Origin: Roseburia sp.
Lineage (GTDB): Bacteria; Bacillota; Clostridia; Lachnospirales; Lachnospiraceae
Length of the DNA stretch: 33,153 bases
Reading direction: 5' to 3'
Assembly (NCBI GenBank): GCA_003483745.1
Contig: DMYD01000044.1
Coordinates: 106,671 to 139,823, forward strand
Shown: piece after piece, positions 1-10,000 of the stretch
How positions within the stretch are numbered: the stretch's first letter is position 1
How the letters are laid out: every line of letters starts with the position of its first letter
Position numbers and translations under genes: made by a program
Notes under the pieces: generated by a model
What the model saw: the letters and a program-made list of their open reading frames with translations, nothing else
Database searches by the model: none
Told to the model about the DNA's origin: nothing

Positions 1-872
1 GCCACAAACTGGTTATAGACATCATCAAATGCCTCTTTTTCTCTTTTTTCCACGATATTAGATTTGTTTGCCTCTGTCAGTTCCTCATTATATTTATTCA
101 GGCATTTGATAAAATAAAAACCTTTGTCTGCCTGGATCATAGAAGAAGTCTGACCATTATCGAGATTGAATGCAACCGCTTCAACCTCTTTTGGCAATTC
201 ATCCCGCGCTACTGTGGTCTGTATGGAAGAAAGTTCATTATAATTATTTGCCACAGATGCAAAATCATCTCCACGCTCTAACTTTGCAGCCACATCATTT
301 GCCTTTGTGCTGTCTGCGACAAAGATCTGCATGATCTCGATCACACGCGCCTCATCATCACTGACTTCTTCATTCACACTGTTGGTCAATGAATTATAAA
401 GTTTCTGCGCTAACGCATAGTGCTGGTAATATTCACTGATGTCGCTCTCAGTCACATCAAGATAAGCATTTTCCTCTTTCGACAGCGTTGCATAATACTC
501 TGCCGCCGCCTCTGCTATATCAGAAAGTTCGTCCTCTGAAAGCGCAACTTCCCTTGACTGTGCAAGCAGATCCATGCTGACTACCTGTGTAAGTTCTTCC
601 ATTGTGATCGCTTTTATATACTTCACTAAGGAATCATCCCCGAAATCATGTTTCCAGAGATCCACACCATATGCTGTTCCGTAGATATTCTGGTAATTTG
701 TCAGATAAACCCTGGCCTCTTTTAAACTGCAGACAGTTCCCTCAATCTTAAATACCTGACGGTCATTTAATATATTCGAAACCACAATATTTTTATTTCC
801 GATCCGGCATCCGGTCAATAACAACGACATACCACACAGCACAGCCGCAACCCTTGTAAATTTTCTCTTCAT
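1..872 (-). CDS. PrsA-like peptidyl-prolyl isomerase lipoprotein (3' end outside window)
   Basis: The first 290 residues are visible and the C-terminus runs off the window. The N-terminus is a lipoprotein signal: KRK, a hydrophobic stretch, then LLLTGC with the lipidated Cys at residue 22, so the protein should sit on the outer face of the membrane. A helical region, including residues rich in E and A around 110-150, is followed from about residue 175 by a parvulin-like rotamase fold: an ARVIEIMQIFV strand, a GDDFASVANNYNE segment, then AFNLDNGQTSSMIQADKGFYF. The family helps secreted proteins fold. The strand that normally reads ARHIL lacks its His here, so catalysis is doubtful and a chaperone-only role is possible. 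It starts 28 bp after the preceding FAD dehydrogenase stop and looks like the last visible gene of the addBA operon. The Shine-Dalgarno match is poor because AAGG abuts the ATG. Confidence 0.8.
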   Translation of the reverse strand, partial: MKRKFTRVAAVLCGMSLLLTGCRIGNKNIVVSNILNDRQVFKIEGTVCSLKEARVYLTNYQNIYGTAYGVDLWKHDFGDDSLVKYIKAITMEELTQVVSMDLLAQSREVALSEDELSDIAEAAAEYYATLSKEENAYLDVTESDISEYYQHYALAQKLYNSLTNSVNEEVSDDEARVIEIMQIFVADSTKANDVAAKLERGDDFASVANNYNELSSIQTTVARDELPKEVEAVAFNLDNGQTSSMIQADKGFYFIKCLNKYNEELTEANKSNIVEKREKEAFDDVYNQFV

Positions 873-900
873 CCTTTTTACCCAATTTTATAAAAAAATC

Positions 901-2301
901 TTACTGTTCCATTGATTTTAAGATACTTCTTGCAACAGAAATTCCGTTTGCAGATGCCTGCTGCAATCCTCTTGTCACAGATGCACCATCCCCGATTGCA
1001 CGCAGTCCCTTCACACTTGTCTCAAAATCAGAGTTGACCACTACCTTATTGGAATAGAACTTCACCTCCACACCGTAAAGTAATGTCTCATCACTGGCGA
1101 TACCCGGTGTTACCTTATCGAGTGCCATAATCATTTCTTCAATATCAACCATAATACGATGCGGGAATACCAGTGAAAGATCACCCGGTACTGCATCCTT
1201 TAAGGTCGGAATCAGGTTATTGCGGCAAAGACGTTCCTCTGTTGTTCTTCTTCCTCTCTTAAAATCACCAAATGTCTGCACTAAAATCTTTCCATCGCAG
1301 AGCATGTTAGAAAGCTGCGCAATCTGTTTGCCATACTCGATCGGTGTCTTGAACGGTTTCGTAAAATTTTTGGAGACTAAAATCGCAAAGTTCGTATTGT
1401 TGGTCTTTAAATCCTTTGATTTATATGCGTGACCATTTACAACCGCAAGTCCGTTATCGTAGTACTCTGTTGCAACTTCGCCGGATGGGTTGGTACAAAA
1501 TGTACGCACTTTATCATCAAATGTCGGCGTATGGTAAACCAGTTTTGCCTCATAGAGATTCTGATTCAAAAAATCCATGACCTCGTCACGTACTTCCACA
1601 CGCACACCGATATCTACGGTACCTACTTTTGTTTCAATACCATGCTGTCCACAGATATGTGAAAACCAGTCAGCACCCTCTCGTCCAACTGCGGAAATAA
1701 CCTCTGTTGCCAGATATTCTTCGTCTTTTTCTGTAATGACTCCTTTGACCTTATTATCTTCAATGATGATATCTCTGACCATGGTGTTAAATTCCATCTC
1801 AACGCCCTGCTCTAACAGATGCTCCTGCAGTCTGGAATAAATCTTGTATCCTTCCTCCGTTCCAAGATGGCGGATCGGGCACTCGATCAGTTTTAAGTTC
1901 GCATTGATCGCTTTTCTGCGGATCTCACGGATTTCTTTTTCTTTATCTACACCGTACACTTTTGTGTCCGCACCGAATTTTAAATAAATATCATCCGATT
2001 CCTTTAATAATTCCACAGTTTTATCATAACCTAAAATTTCCGGCAGATTTCCTCCGACATCCGGAGAAAGTGACAGCTTACCGTCAGAAAATGCTCCTGC
2101 CCCGGCAAATCCGGTCGTGATTGAGCATGGTTTACATCCCACGCAGACCTTTGTCTTACGTTTCGGGCATTCTCTCTTTTCGATTGGTCTGCCCTTCTCG
2201 ATCATTAAAATTTTCAGATCCTTTTTCGCATGGATCAGTTCATATGCACAAAAGATACCGGATGGTCCGGCTCCTATAATAATTACATCATATTGTTTCA
2301 C
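901..2301 (-). CDS. FAD-dependent dehydrogenase, COG2509 type
   Basis: This is a cytoplasmic flavoprotein of the uncharacterised NAD(P)/FAD-dependent oxidoreductase family. The N-terminal Rossmann motif GAGPSG is at residues 10-15 after YDVIII. A Cys-rich segment with CVGCKPC follows, then GFAGAGAFSDGKLSL, a pattern typical of the family. The C-terminal GDGASVTRGLQQASANG is the second FAD-contacting region. Substrate and partner are unknown. I chose a GTG start at 2301 because GAGG lies 8 nt upstream and the protein then begins MKQYDVIIIGAG, as its relatives do. An in-frame ATG at 2355 would add 18 residues but has no visible ribosome site. It lies between the 85-residue acidic protein and the PrsA-like lipoprotein, in one transcription direction with maf and addAB. 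The family call is firm; the function is open. Confidence 0.9.
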   Translation of the reverse strand: MKQYDVIIIGAGPSGIFCAYELIHAKKDLKILMIEKGRPIEKRECPKRKTKVCVGCKPCSITTGFAGAGAFSDGKLSLSPDVGGNLPEILGYDKTVELLKESDDIYLKFGADTKVYGVDKEKEIREIRRKAINANLKLIECPIRHLGTEEGYKIYSRLQEHLLEQGVEMEFNTMVRDIIIEDNKVKGVITEKDEEYLATEVISAVGREGADWFSHICGQHGIETKVGTVDIGVRVEVRDEVMDFLNQNLYEAKLVYHTPTFDDKVRTFCTNPSGEVATEYYDNGLAVVNGHAYKSKDLKTNNTNFAILVSKNFTKPFKTPIEYGKQIAQLSNMLCDGKILVQTFGDFKRGRRTTEERLCRNNLIPTLKDAVPGDLSLVFPHRIMVDIEEMIMALDKVTPGIASDETLLYGVEVKFYSNKVVVNSDFETSVKGLRAIGDGASVTRGLQQASANGISVARSILKSMEQ

Positions 2302-2388
2302 ACTAATTACCTCGTACCTGTCTGTTATTTTATCGTTTTTTGTGCTCATCTGCATTTCTGCACATCTGATTTTCCAAAAACATCTTTC

Positions 2389-2646
2389 CTACGCTTCGAC
2401 GATCAAATATCTGCCGTCCGGGATCGCAAATACTTCTTCTGCCTCTGCTAATTCTGCATTACTCATTCCGTTAATATCAGCGCCCTCATCTTCAAAATAA
2501 GCGCGGACTTCTTTGATATTTTTGCAGACAACTGCCATGCAGTCCTCTAAAAATTCTTCTGCCTCCTCCGGCGATTCTGCAACATTTTCTTTAAAAAGCT
2601 GCATCTGGTTTTCCAAAAAATATTGTATTACCGCTTCATCGTACAT
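2389..2646 (-). CDS. Conserved 85-residue acidic protein of unknown function
   Basis: This small, strongly acidic protein has 85 residues, many of them Glu or Asp, and no signal peptide or membrane segment. It begins MYDEAVIQYFLENQ, has a helical EESPEEAEEF-like middle and ends in IPDGRYLIVEA. GGAGG lies 8 nt upstream of the ATG, so translation is well supported. I recognise the pattern as a conserved Lachnospiraceae protein sometimes labelled glyoxalase, but I see no metal-binding His/Glu set to support that name. The gene is 19 bp from the maf stop and probably shares its transcript. It may be a small adaptor or regulator; nothing in the sequence settles this. Confidence 0.8.
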   Translation of the reverse strand: MYDEAVIQYFLENQMQLFKENVAESPEEAEEFLEDCMAVVCKNIKEVRAYFEDEGADINGMSNAELAEAEEVFAIPDGRYLIVEA

Positions 2647-2665
2647 ACTTCATACCTCCGCTCAT

Positions 2666-3292
2666 TTACCATGTATAGGGGTCAATTCCAAGCCGGTCGA
2701 GCTCTCTGTAAATTGCTGCAACCGGAAGTCCTACCACATTATTATAGTCGCCGTCGATTTTGTCAATATAAATTGCAAATTTTCCCTGGATTCCATATGC
2801 CCCGGCTTTGTCCGACGGCTCCCCTGTCGCAATATAACGCAAAATTTCACTTTTCTTTAACTCTCTGACAAAAACGTCAGTCTTTTCATAAAAAATATGT
2901 TCCCCTGCCCTGCCTGTCCGGTCGATAAATACAAAAGCAACTCCTGTGTACACCGAATGACTTTTCCCGGACAATAAAGAGAGCATCCGGAATGCATCCT
3001 CCTCGTCCTTTGGTTTTCCTAAAATTTCACTTCCGGCAGCAACAATGGTGTCCGCACCAATGACTAAAGTATCCTGCGGCGTCATCAATGTCTGGTGCTC
3101 ATCCCCATACGTCTTTAACATGGATGCAACTTCCCTCGCCTTCCCTGCCGCAAGTTCCATGACTACATCTTTTGGTTCTTTTTGGGTGATAATCTCCTCG
3201 CCTTTTGCCGGACATACCTCAAAATTAATGCCGATCTGTTCTAAAAGTTCGCGTCGTCTTGGGGACGCAGATGCCAGAATGATCTGTGACAT
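2666..3292 (-). CDS. maf: Maf-family nucleoside triphosphate pyrophosphatase
   Basis: This is a cytoplasmic house-cleaning enzyme that hydrolyses non-canonical or excess nucleoside triphosphates, typically dTTP and UTP, to monophosphate and pyrophosphate. It has 208 residues, normal for the family. LASASPRRRELL at 6-17 is the phosphate-binding N-terminal motif. QDTLVIGADTIV at about 73-84 carries the conserved Asp81. GKPKDEEDA, GKSHSVYTGV and DKAGAYGIQG follow, as in the dTTP/UTP branch (YhdE-like). I use the ATG at 3292, where AAGGA lies about 9 nt upstream; a TTG two codons earlier is too close to that site. It starts 41 bp after addA ends and is probably co-transcribed with it. Maf proteins have also been linked to septum inhibition in Bacillus. 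Confidence 0.95.
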   Translation of the reverse strand: MSQIILASASPRRRELLEQIGINFEVCPAKGEEIITQKEPKDVVMELAAGKAREVASMLKTYGDEHQTLMTPQDTLVIGADTIVAAGSEILGKPKDEEDAFRMLSLLSGKSHSVYTGVAFVFIDRTGRAGEHIFYEKTDVFVRELKKSEILRYIATGEPSDKAGAYGIQGKFAIYIDKIDGDYNNVVGLPVAAIYRELDRLGIDPYTW

Positions 3293-3333
3293 ATTCAAAT
3301 TTCCTTTCTGAAATAAACTTATTTTTACCCTGT

Positions 3334-6300
3334 TTATACTGGGATCACTTTTCCAAGCCGGAAAGAATACAGCAGTTTTTCCTTGACTTTTAGCGGATTT
3401 CCGGCCGCGTCGGTCTCATTTTCATAGACACGGTTTAATGCCTCTTCATAAAGTTTTAACTGTGCTGCATAACGCTCAGACAGTTCTTTTTCTGTATCCA
3501 CACGGTCTGTTTTATAGTCGAGAAGGACAATGCCGTCTTCTTCAATCCAGAATACATCAATGATTCCCTGGATCATTGTCAATTCTTCGGATATTTTTTC
3601 CACTGCGACTGCTGCATTTTCTTTTTTTACTTCATTTTCCGCAAAACCAAACTCCTCTAACTGCCCATCTGTAAATCCCATGACAAACGGTTTCTCACGG
3701 TACAATTTTCCACTTTGTTCTGCTGCCCCCATACGTTTTCCAACATTTGAATTTACAAAATATGTCACCTGTGGAATACGGATAAGTTCATGCATTTCCG
3801 GTGTGATCTGCTCTTTTTCTAACATCCCTGCAATCTGTTCTTTTGCAGACACGTCGGAGGAAAACCGATAACACTCCATAATGCGGTGCATTGCCGTTCC
3901 GCGCAGTGCTCCAAGATTGACATCCTCACTGTTCTGCTTTATCCCTCTTGCAAATGCAGGCACATACGGTACGACCTCCTCGGATTTAAAAACAGGTACC
4001 GTCTCTTCTTCTTTTTCAAATGCCTCTCTCATGGCACGATGCTTTAACTCCGACACGGAATACTTATTTTTTCTCTGCACATCGCATTCATATGCATAGC
4101 GTCTGTGAAAACGCTCGGAAAACTGCCGCACTTTTTCTACATCTGCCCGTGCAGCTTTTTCCATACAGGCTGACCGGTTCCAGTCATCTTTGATCTGTGT
4201 TTCCAATTCTTCCTGCACCAGTTCCGCCGCACGCATCAGACGTATCTGATATTTATCTTTATAAGAGAAAACCGCCGGTAAGATCCAGTCTAAATAACCC
4301 GCTGCACTCTCACGTCCCAGATAAGATAACAGTTCCTCCGGAAACGCCCTGACATAGGAAAGTGTCTCCTCTGCCTTTTTTAAACTTCCGGTTAAGATCA
4401 ACTTTTCTTTTGCCCTGGTCAGCGCCACATAAAGGACACGCAGTTCCTCCCCTAAGTTTTCCATATCAATCTGCTTTGCGATGGCGCGTTTTGCGATCGT
4501 CACCGATTTTACACGTCGCTTTCCGTCCATATAGTCTAAACCAATGCCAAGTTCCGGATGTAAAACCAGGCGGCTTCTCGTATCCTGACGGTTAAAATTT
4601 TTTCCCATTCCGGCAACAAATACAACCGGGAATTCCAGACCTTTACTTTTGTGAATGCTCATAATGCGCACCACATTTTCATTTTCTCCGATCAGATCCG
4701 CCTCGCCGAAATCCACATCATATTTCTGCAGTTCATCAATATAGCGCACAAAATGAAACAGTCCCCTGTAACTTGTATTTTCATAAGCGATTGCCTTTTC
4801 CACCAACATTAACAGGTTTGCGTGACGCCTGTCTCCGGCAGGCATTGCGGCGGCATAATCACCGTAGCCGGTCTCCTTTAACAACAATTCGATCAGCTCA
4901 TGGATCGGTGTATCCGGCACAAGCTGCCGCAGTTTTTCATAAGTGGCATAAAACCGGTACAATTTTTCTTCCGAATCATCCCTGATCTGTCCCGGATCTT
5001 CCTCCGCTTCCTGTTTCAGGCGTTCACATTCCTCCAAAACACACTCGTAAAATCTGACGTCATTGTCTTTCAATCGTAATTTGGCAAGTTCTTCATCCGA
5101 AAGCCCTGCGATCGGCGAACGGAGCACTGCAGTCAGTGGGATATCCTGTCTCGGATTATCCAGGATCCGAAGCATAGAAAGCACGGTCTGCACCTCCACC
5201 GTACTAAAATATCCTGTCGCCGAAACAGTATGTGCCGGAATGCCCGCATCATTTAACACAGCGGCAAAACGATCTGCATATCCGCTTAAGCTGCGCAGCA
5301 GAATAACCATATCCGAATACTTCACATGGCGCAGTTCCCCGGTTGCTTTATCCGTCACCATCTGCGTTCCCATAAGCTCCTTGATCCTCTTTGCGATCAT
5401 CCGCGCTTCTAACAGTTTCTTATCATCCGCTGCCGCATCCTCTAACAGTTCATCATCCCCGTCTGCCAGTAAAATTTCCGGTGTGAACATATCTGTTTCT
5501 TCTTTATAAGAGGCTCCCGGATAAAGTGCAGCGTCCGCATCATATTCCACATTTCCAAGATCCCGTTTCATAATACGGAAGAAAATATCATTCGAAAAAT
5601 CGAGCACTTCATTTCTGCTACGGAAATTTTTATGCAGATCAATGCGCTGCATTTTCGCATCCGTCAGGCTGTAAGTATCATATTTTTCCATAAAAAGCTC
5701 CGGTCTCGCAAGACGGAAACGGTAGATACTCTGCTTAACATCTCCAACCATAAAAAGATTATACTCCCCGCGCTCCTCCCGTGAAATCGCACGTAAGATC
5801 GTCTCCTGCACCTCATTGCTGTCCTGGTACTCATCAATCATGATCTCCTTGAAGTTATCCCGGAATTCTTCGGCTGTCTTTTTGACCTTTCCGGTTTCCT
5901 CATCCACAAAAATATTTAACGCAAAGTGCTCAAGATCATGAAAATCCACCAGATTCTTGCGGCGTTTCTCCGCCGTAAATGCCTCATCAAATTCCAATGT
6001 CAGACGCACCAACTCTACTGCAAAAGGCGCTGTTTTTTTCATCTGCTCCACCAGAATCTCCGGTGATGTGAAGAAATACTGGCGGTTCATTTTCTTGACT
6101 GCATCCTTTCCCATCTCACGCAGCTTTTTGACTAACTCTAATTTTTCTTCCTTTCCGTCAAATCCCCGGGAGGACGCAAGCCTGTCATAAGACAAATTGC
6201 GGTAACTCTGATAAAATGACGCAAAACTTTCACTTGCTGCGATCTCCTTATATTTTTTCAGGTCGCTCTCTAATGCTTTTGCGTACATATCCGGCCCGTC

Positions 6301-7023
6301 ATCCTCCTGTGTCAGTTTATATGCACGCCCGGAAAGTGCCACAAGATCCTCTGACACCCGTTTTAAGTTTTGAAAAAGTGACTGCATAAACGCTGCATTT
6401 TCCAAAGATGTCTCATCCTCTATGCCATAGTTTTCTGCCGCCGCAAGCAGCCACTTCTTTGGCCATGGATAACTCCTTGAAAACTCATAGAGCTGTAAGA
6501 TCATGCCGGAGAGCGCCGCATCATTTCTGCCCGACGCATATCCATCCACAAATGCTAAAAATTCCGGTGCAGCCTCCTCATAATTTTTTAGCAATACCTT
6601 TGCGAGCACGTCTTCTTTCAACAGTTTCAGTTCACCCTCGTCCCCGATCCTGAAATTCGGTTCGAGATCGATCTCATGAAAATGATTGCGGATCACATAC
6701 AGACAGAAGCTGTCGATCGTCGTGATCTGGGCATTGTGCAACAGGGAGAGCTGCCGCTGTAAATGCTCATCATCCGGATTTTCTTTCAGAGCATTTTCCA
6801 ACGCATTCCCGATTCGCTCGCGCATCTCCGCAGCTGCCGCATTCGTAAATGTCACGATCAAAAGACGGTCAATATCGACCGGATGCTCTTTATCCGTAAT
6901 AATCTTTATGATACGTTCCACGAGCACCGCCGTCTTACCGGAACCTGCCGCCGCGGAAACTAATATATTTCTGTCTCTGAGTTCAATGACCTTTCTCTGG
7001 TCATCTGTCCATGTCATTCCCAT
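3334..7023 (-). CDS. addA: ATP-dependent helicase/nuclease subunit A
   Basis: AddA is the 3'-5' helicase and one nuclease of the AddAB complex, which processes double-strand breaks for RecA loading. It is the functional counterpart of RecBCD. The protein has 1229 residues, the usual length. UvrD-type motifs appear in order: TWTDDQ (Q motif) at 4-9, AAAGSGKT (Walker A) at 24-31, VTFTNAAAAEMRERI at about 60-75, MIDEYQDSNEVQ (Walker B, DEYQ) near 395, GDVKQSIYRFR near 430, IHKSKGLEFPVVF near 785 and LYVALTRAKEKL near 855. The C-terminal RecB-like nuclease has GTAMHRIME, then LLDYKTDRV and QLKLYEEAL. GGAG sits 6 nt before the ATG. It starts 47 bp after the addB stop, so the pair is co-transcribed. 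Confidence 0.97.
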   Translation of the reverse strand: MGMTWTDDQRKVIELRDRNILVSAAAGSGKTAVLVERIIKIITDKEHPVDIDRLLIVTFTNAAAAEMRERIGNALENALKENPDDEHLQRQLSLLHNAQITTIDSFCLYVIRNHFHEIDLEPNFRIGDEGELKLLKEDVLAKVLLKNYEEAAPEFLAFVDGYASGRNDAALSGMILQLYEFSRSYPWPKKWLLAAAENYGIEDETSLENAAFMQSLFQNLKRVSEDLVALSGRAYKLTQEDDGPDMYAKALESDLKKYKEIAASESFASFYQSYRNLSYDRLASSRGFDGKEEKLELVKKLREMGKDAVKKMNRQYFFTSPEILVEQMKKTAPFAVELVRLTLEFDEAFTAEKRRKNLVDFHDLEHFALNIFVDEETGKVKKTAEEFRDNFKEIMIDEYQDSNEVQETILRAISREERGEYNLFMVGDVKQSIYRFRLARPELFMEKYDTYSLTDAKMQRIDLHKNFRSRNEVLDFSNDIFFRIMKRDLGNVEYDADAALYPGASYKEETDMFTPEILLADGDDELLEDAAADDKKLLEARMIAKRIKELMGTQMVTDKATGELRHVKYSDMVILLRSLSGYADRFAAVLNDAGIPAHTVSATGYFSTVEVQTVLSMLRILDNPRQDIPLTAVLRSPIAGLSDEELAKLRLKDNDVRFYECVLEECERLKQEAEEDPGQIRDDSEEKLYRFYATYEKLRQLVPDTPIHELIELLLKETGYGDYAAAMPAGDRRHANLLMLVEKAIAYENTSYRGLFHFVRYIDELQKYDVDFGEADLIGENENVVRIMSIHKSKGLEFPVVFVAGMGKNFNRQDTRSRLVLHPELGIGLDYMDGKRRVKSVTIAKRAIAKQIDMENLGEELRVLYVALTRAKEKLILTGSLKKAEETLSYVRAFPEELLSYLGRESAAGYLDWILPAVFSYKDKYQIRLMRAAELVQEELETQIKDDWNRSACMEKAARADVEKVRQFSERFHRRYAYECDVQRKNKYSVSELKHRAMREAFEKEEETVPVFKSEEVVPYVPAFARGIKQNSEDVNLGALRGTAMHRIMECYRFSSDVSAKEQIAGMLEKEQITPEMHELIRIPQVTYFVNSNVGKRMGAAEQSGKLYREKPFVMGFTDGQLEEFGFAENEVKKENAAVAVEKISEELTMIQGIIDVFWIEEDGIVLLDYKTDRVDTEKELSERYAAQLKLYEEALNRVYENETDAAGNPLKVKEKLLYSFRLGKVIPV

Positions 7024-7070
7024 GTTTTGCTCCGTTTCTGACTTTTTGTTTTACACCTGTCGCATCATTT

Positions 7071-10000
7071 TTATTCACTGTCAGGATTTTTTCCCGGCTC
7101 TCCAATTTCTTCCCGGATATGTGCAAGGATCTCCTCACTGCTGTCAAACTTTTCAAACTGCTGATACGAAAATCCCGGCATCCGCACGTCAAATCCGCAG
7201 ATTGTGTGATACGGACAGTAATCGCATCCACTCCTGTCTCCCAACAGGTACGGTTTTACCGCCACATTTCCGGCAAAGATCTCTTTTCCCGCATGCTCGA
7301 TTTTTTTTCGCACATAATCAGACATCAGTCCAAATTCATATGTGCTTGCCGTCTTAGATGTCGCCTTTAAGGAACCATCCGCTTTTAATGCAACCGGGAT
7401 CACTGGCGATGTTCCTGTAAAATCGGTATCCATTGCACCGTAAATCTCAGGATCTTCATTGACCAGACCACCCACTTTAAGCTGTTCTAAAATGCTTCTC
7501 CTTATCTCCTCCTCAGATTCCTGACCATCTGCGTCCACCATCGGATCCGTGATATGATAGTAGAAAATACCTGCAGGCTCGGTGTCTTTTCCCTTATATT
7601 TTTTCTTTGTAAGCTCCAGGGCCGCATTCATATAGACGACAAGCTGAAGCTGCAGTCCATAATAAAAATTCAAAAGCGAAAAACTGGTGTTGCCGGATTT
7701 ATAATCAATAATCTTTACATAGACCTTATCGTCTGTCTCATAAGTATCAATACGGTCAATTCTGCCGCGCAGGCGCATTTTTTCATCTTCACCTAATTGA
7801 AACTGCACCGCATCTAACCGTTCGGCACGCGAAAACGACACCTCAAACCCGCTCGGTACAAATTTTCCTTTCCGTACCTGTAACATCAGTGCCCAGATCG
7901 TCCGTTTTGCCGTTGTCTCCATCCGTTTTAACAGATAACTGTTCCTTGCATCCTCAAACACATCACCGATCCCGCTGCCTGCGATCGCGTCTTCCATGCT
8001 CTGGGAAAGCAATGTTTCCTGCGCTTCCTCCGGGATATCAAACCAGGTATAATCCGACATCTCTATGCCTTTTGCAAATCGCTCTAACACATCATGATAA
8101 ATGTTTCCCATATCCACGCTTGCAAACTGCTGCAGTTCACGCTCCCGCAGTCTCAGCCCGTAACTCAGATAATGCGCAAATGCACAGGCTGCAAACTGTT
8201 CGAGTCTTGTCACACTGTTTTCTAAGGTATTTCCATACAAAGCCTTCGTGACAGCCTTGCTGATTGCGTCATCCTTATGCACACCAAATGCCGCATCAAA
8301 AAGCTGCAATGCCTTTTCCCTGTCCCCCTCGTCCGATAAATACCATGCTAAAAGCGCCGTCCATGCATCTTCATCCTCCACCGGTTTTGTGAGTCCTTCC
8401 ATCAGAAACGGCAGGGCACTCTCCGCGGTCAGGGCACCGTCTAGTGTCTCCTCCTCAGACGGTTCTTCCACCGCAAGCTGTGGGAACAGCTTTAAAAGCG
8501 TTCCGATCAGATACGAACGCCGCAGTGCTTTTCCATCGGAATTGACACGACAGAACGTCACATACAGCTTCTCGGACGGCTTTGTCATATTCAAATACAG
8601 ATAAAATTTCTGAATAAATACTTTTTCCCTTGCGCCCGGTGCCAGTTCTAAGTGATACTCTGCCATCTTTTCACGCTCAAACTGCGAAATTATGCCGCCC
8701 TGATTACCGGCTTTTGGCACAACCCCGTCATTGACACCGACAAAAAATAATATCTTTACATGATTGAGACGGGTCCGCTCAATATCTCCAACCGTCACTG
8801 TATCATTGCCCGGCGGGATAATGCCGACTTTTGCCGCCTCAAATCCTGCGTCTAAAATATCGCTGTATTCCCGGATCGTCATCGTCTCATCACCGAGCAG
8901 GGATGTCACTTTATCGAGCAGATCCATCACAATCTTATAAATCTGGTCATATTCCTTTGCCCTTGCCTGATTGCCATGTTCCTCAAAAAAGCGGCTGCGC
9001 TCCCTTAGCAGCTGCTCCATATCAAGCCGTTTTATCAGGCTGTATAACTCATAGGTCTGTGTGCTGACCGTATTATCTTTTCCATGAAACGCTTCAATCA
9101 GCGGCTTGAAATTCTCATAAACAGCCTCACGGATCTTATTCAACTGCTCCATATCCTCTAACGTTCCATCCGGCATCACAAACGTCCACGGTCTGCTCCA
9201 GCGGGATGCACCGCGGATTCCACGTGCAAGGACATAATTTTCCAGGCGGTCGATCTCCTGCTCTGTGAGTCCATGAACTCCTGTTTCACTCTGATGTAGC
9301 AGATTTTCTGCTGTGCAGTCCATCGTATCTGATTCCTTGTCCGAACTTTTCCTCCCGGTCTCAATTCTTTCTGCAAGCCCACACCGCAAAAACCGGAACA
9401 CACTTTCATAGGAAAAGTCATACTCAACCATCTCTAAAATTGCACGGATGCACTCGATAAACGGGTGGAACAAAATATTTTTTGTCTGATCGATAAAGTA
9501 CGGGATATGATACTGTTCAAAAATTTCCGGCACATAATTGCCATACTGCTGCACATCCCCTGTCACGACAGCGATATCACGGTAACGGTAGCCACTCTCC
9601 CTCGTCAGGCGCACGATCTCGCGGGCGGCAAACTTTAATTCCTCCCTCGGATTTTTTAGGGAAGTGATGCGGATATGCTGCATAGATTGTTCCGGTGCTT
9701 TGTATCTGTAGCTTCCTGCTCCCGGCCGGAAAAGATTCTGCTCCATAAAATAAAGATCGGCGGCATTGGCATAACGTCTCTTTTCCCCGGTTGGCAGTAC
9801 AAGCGGCTCCTCCACTAAAACCTTGCATGTCTCTGCAACTTTAAGCAACGACGCCACCGTTTTTTTACTCATGGAAAAAAGCTCATGCACCCCTCTGCAC
9901 CGGTAAAAATCTTCCCTGACATCCATCGTGACAGACACACTGACCTTTTTTGCCAGCACAAGCAATTTTTCCATCAGACGATTCTGGATCGGTGTAAATC

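Noticed and set aside
6686..7357. Plus-strand open frame of 223 codons opposite addA/addB
   Set aside because: It spans the start of addA and the end of addB on the other strand, has no ribosome site, and the composition is that of an antisense shadow. The same holds for the other plus-strand frames opposite the real genes.
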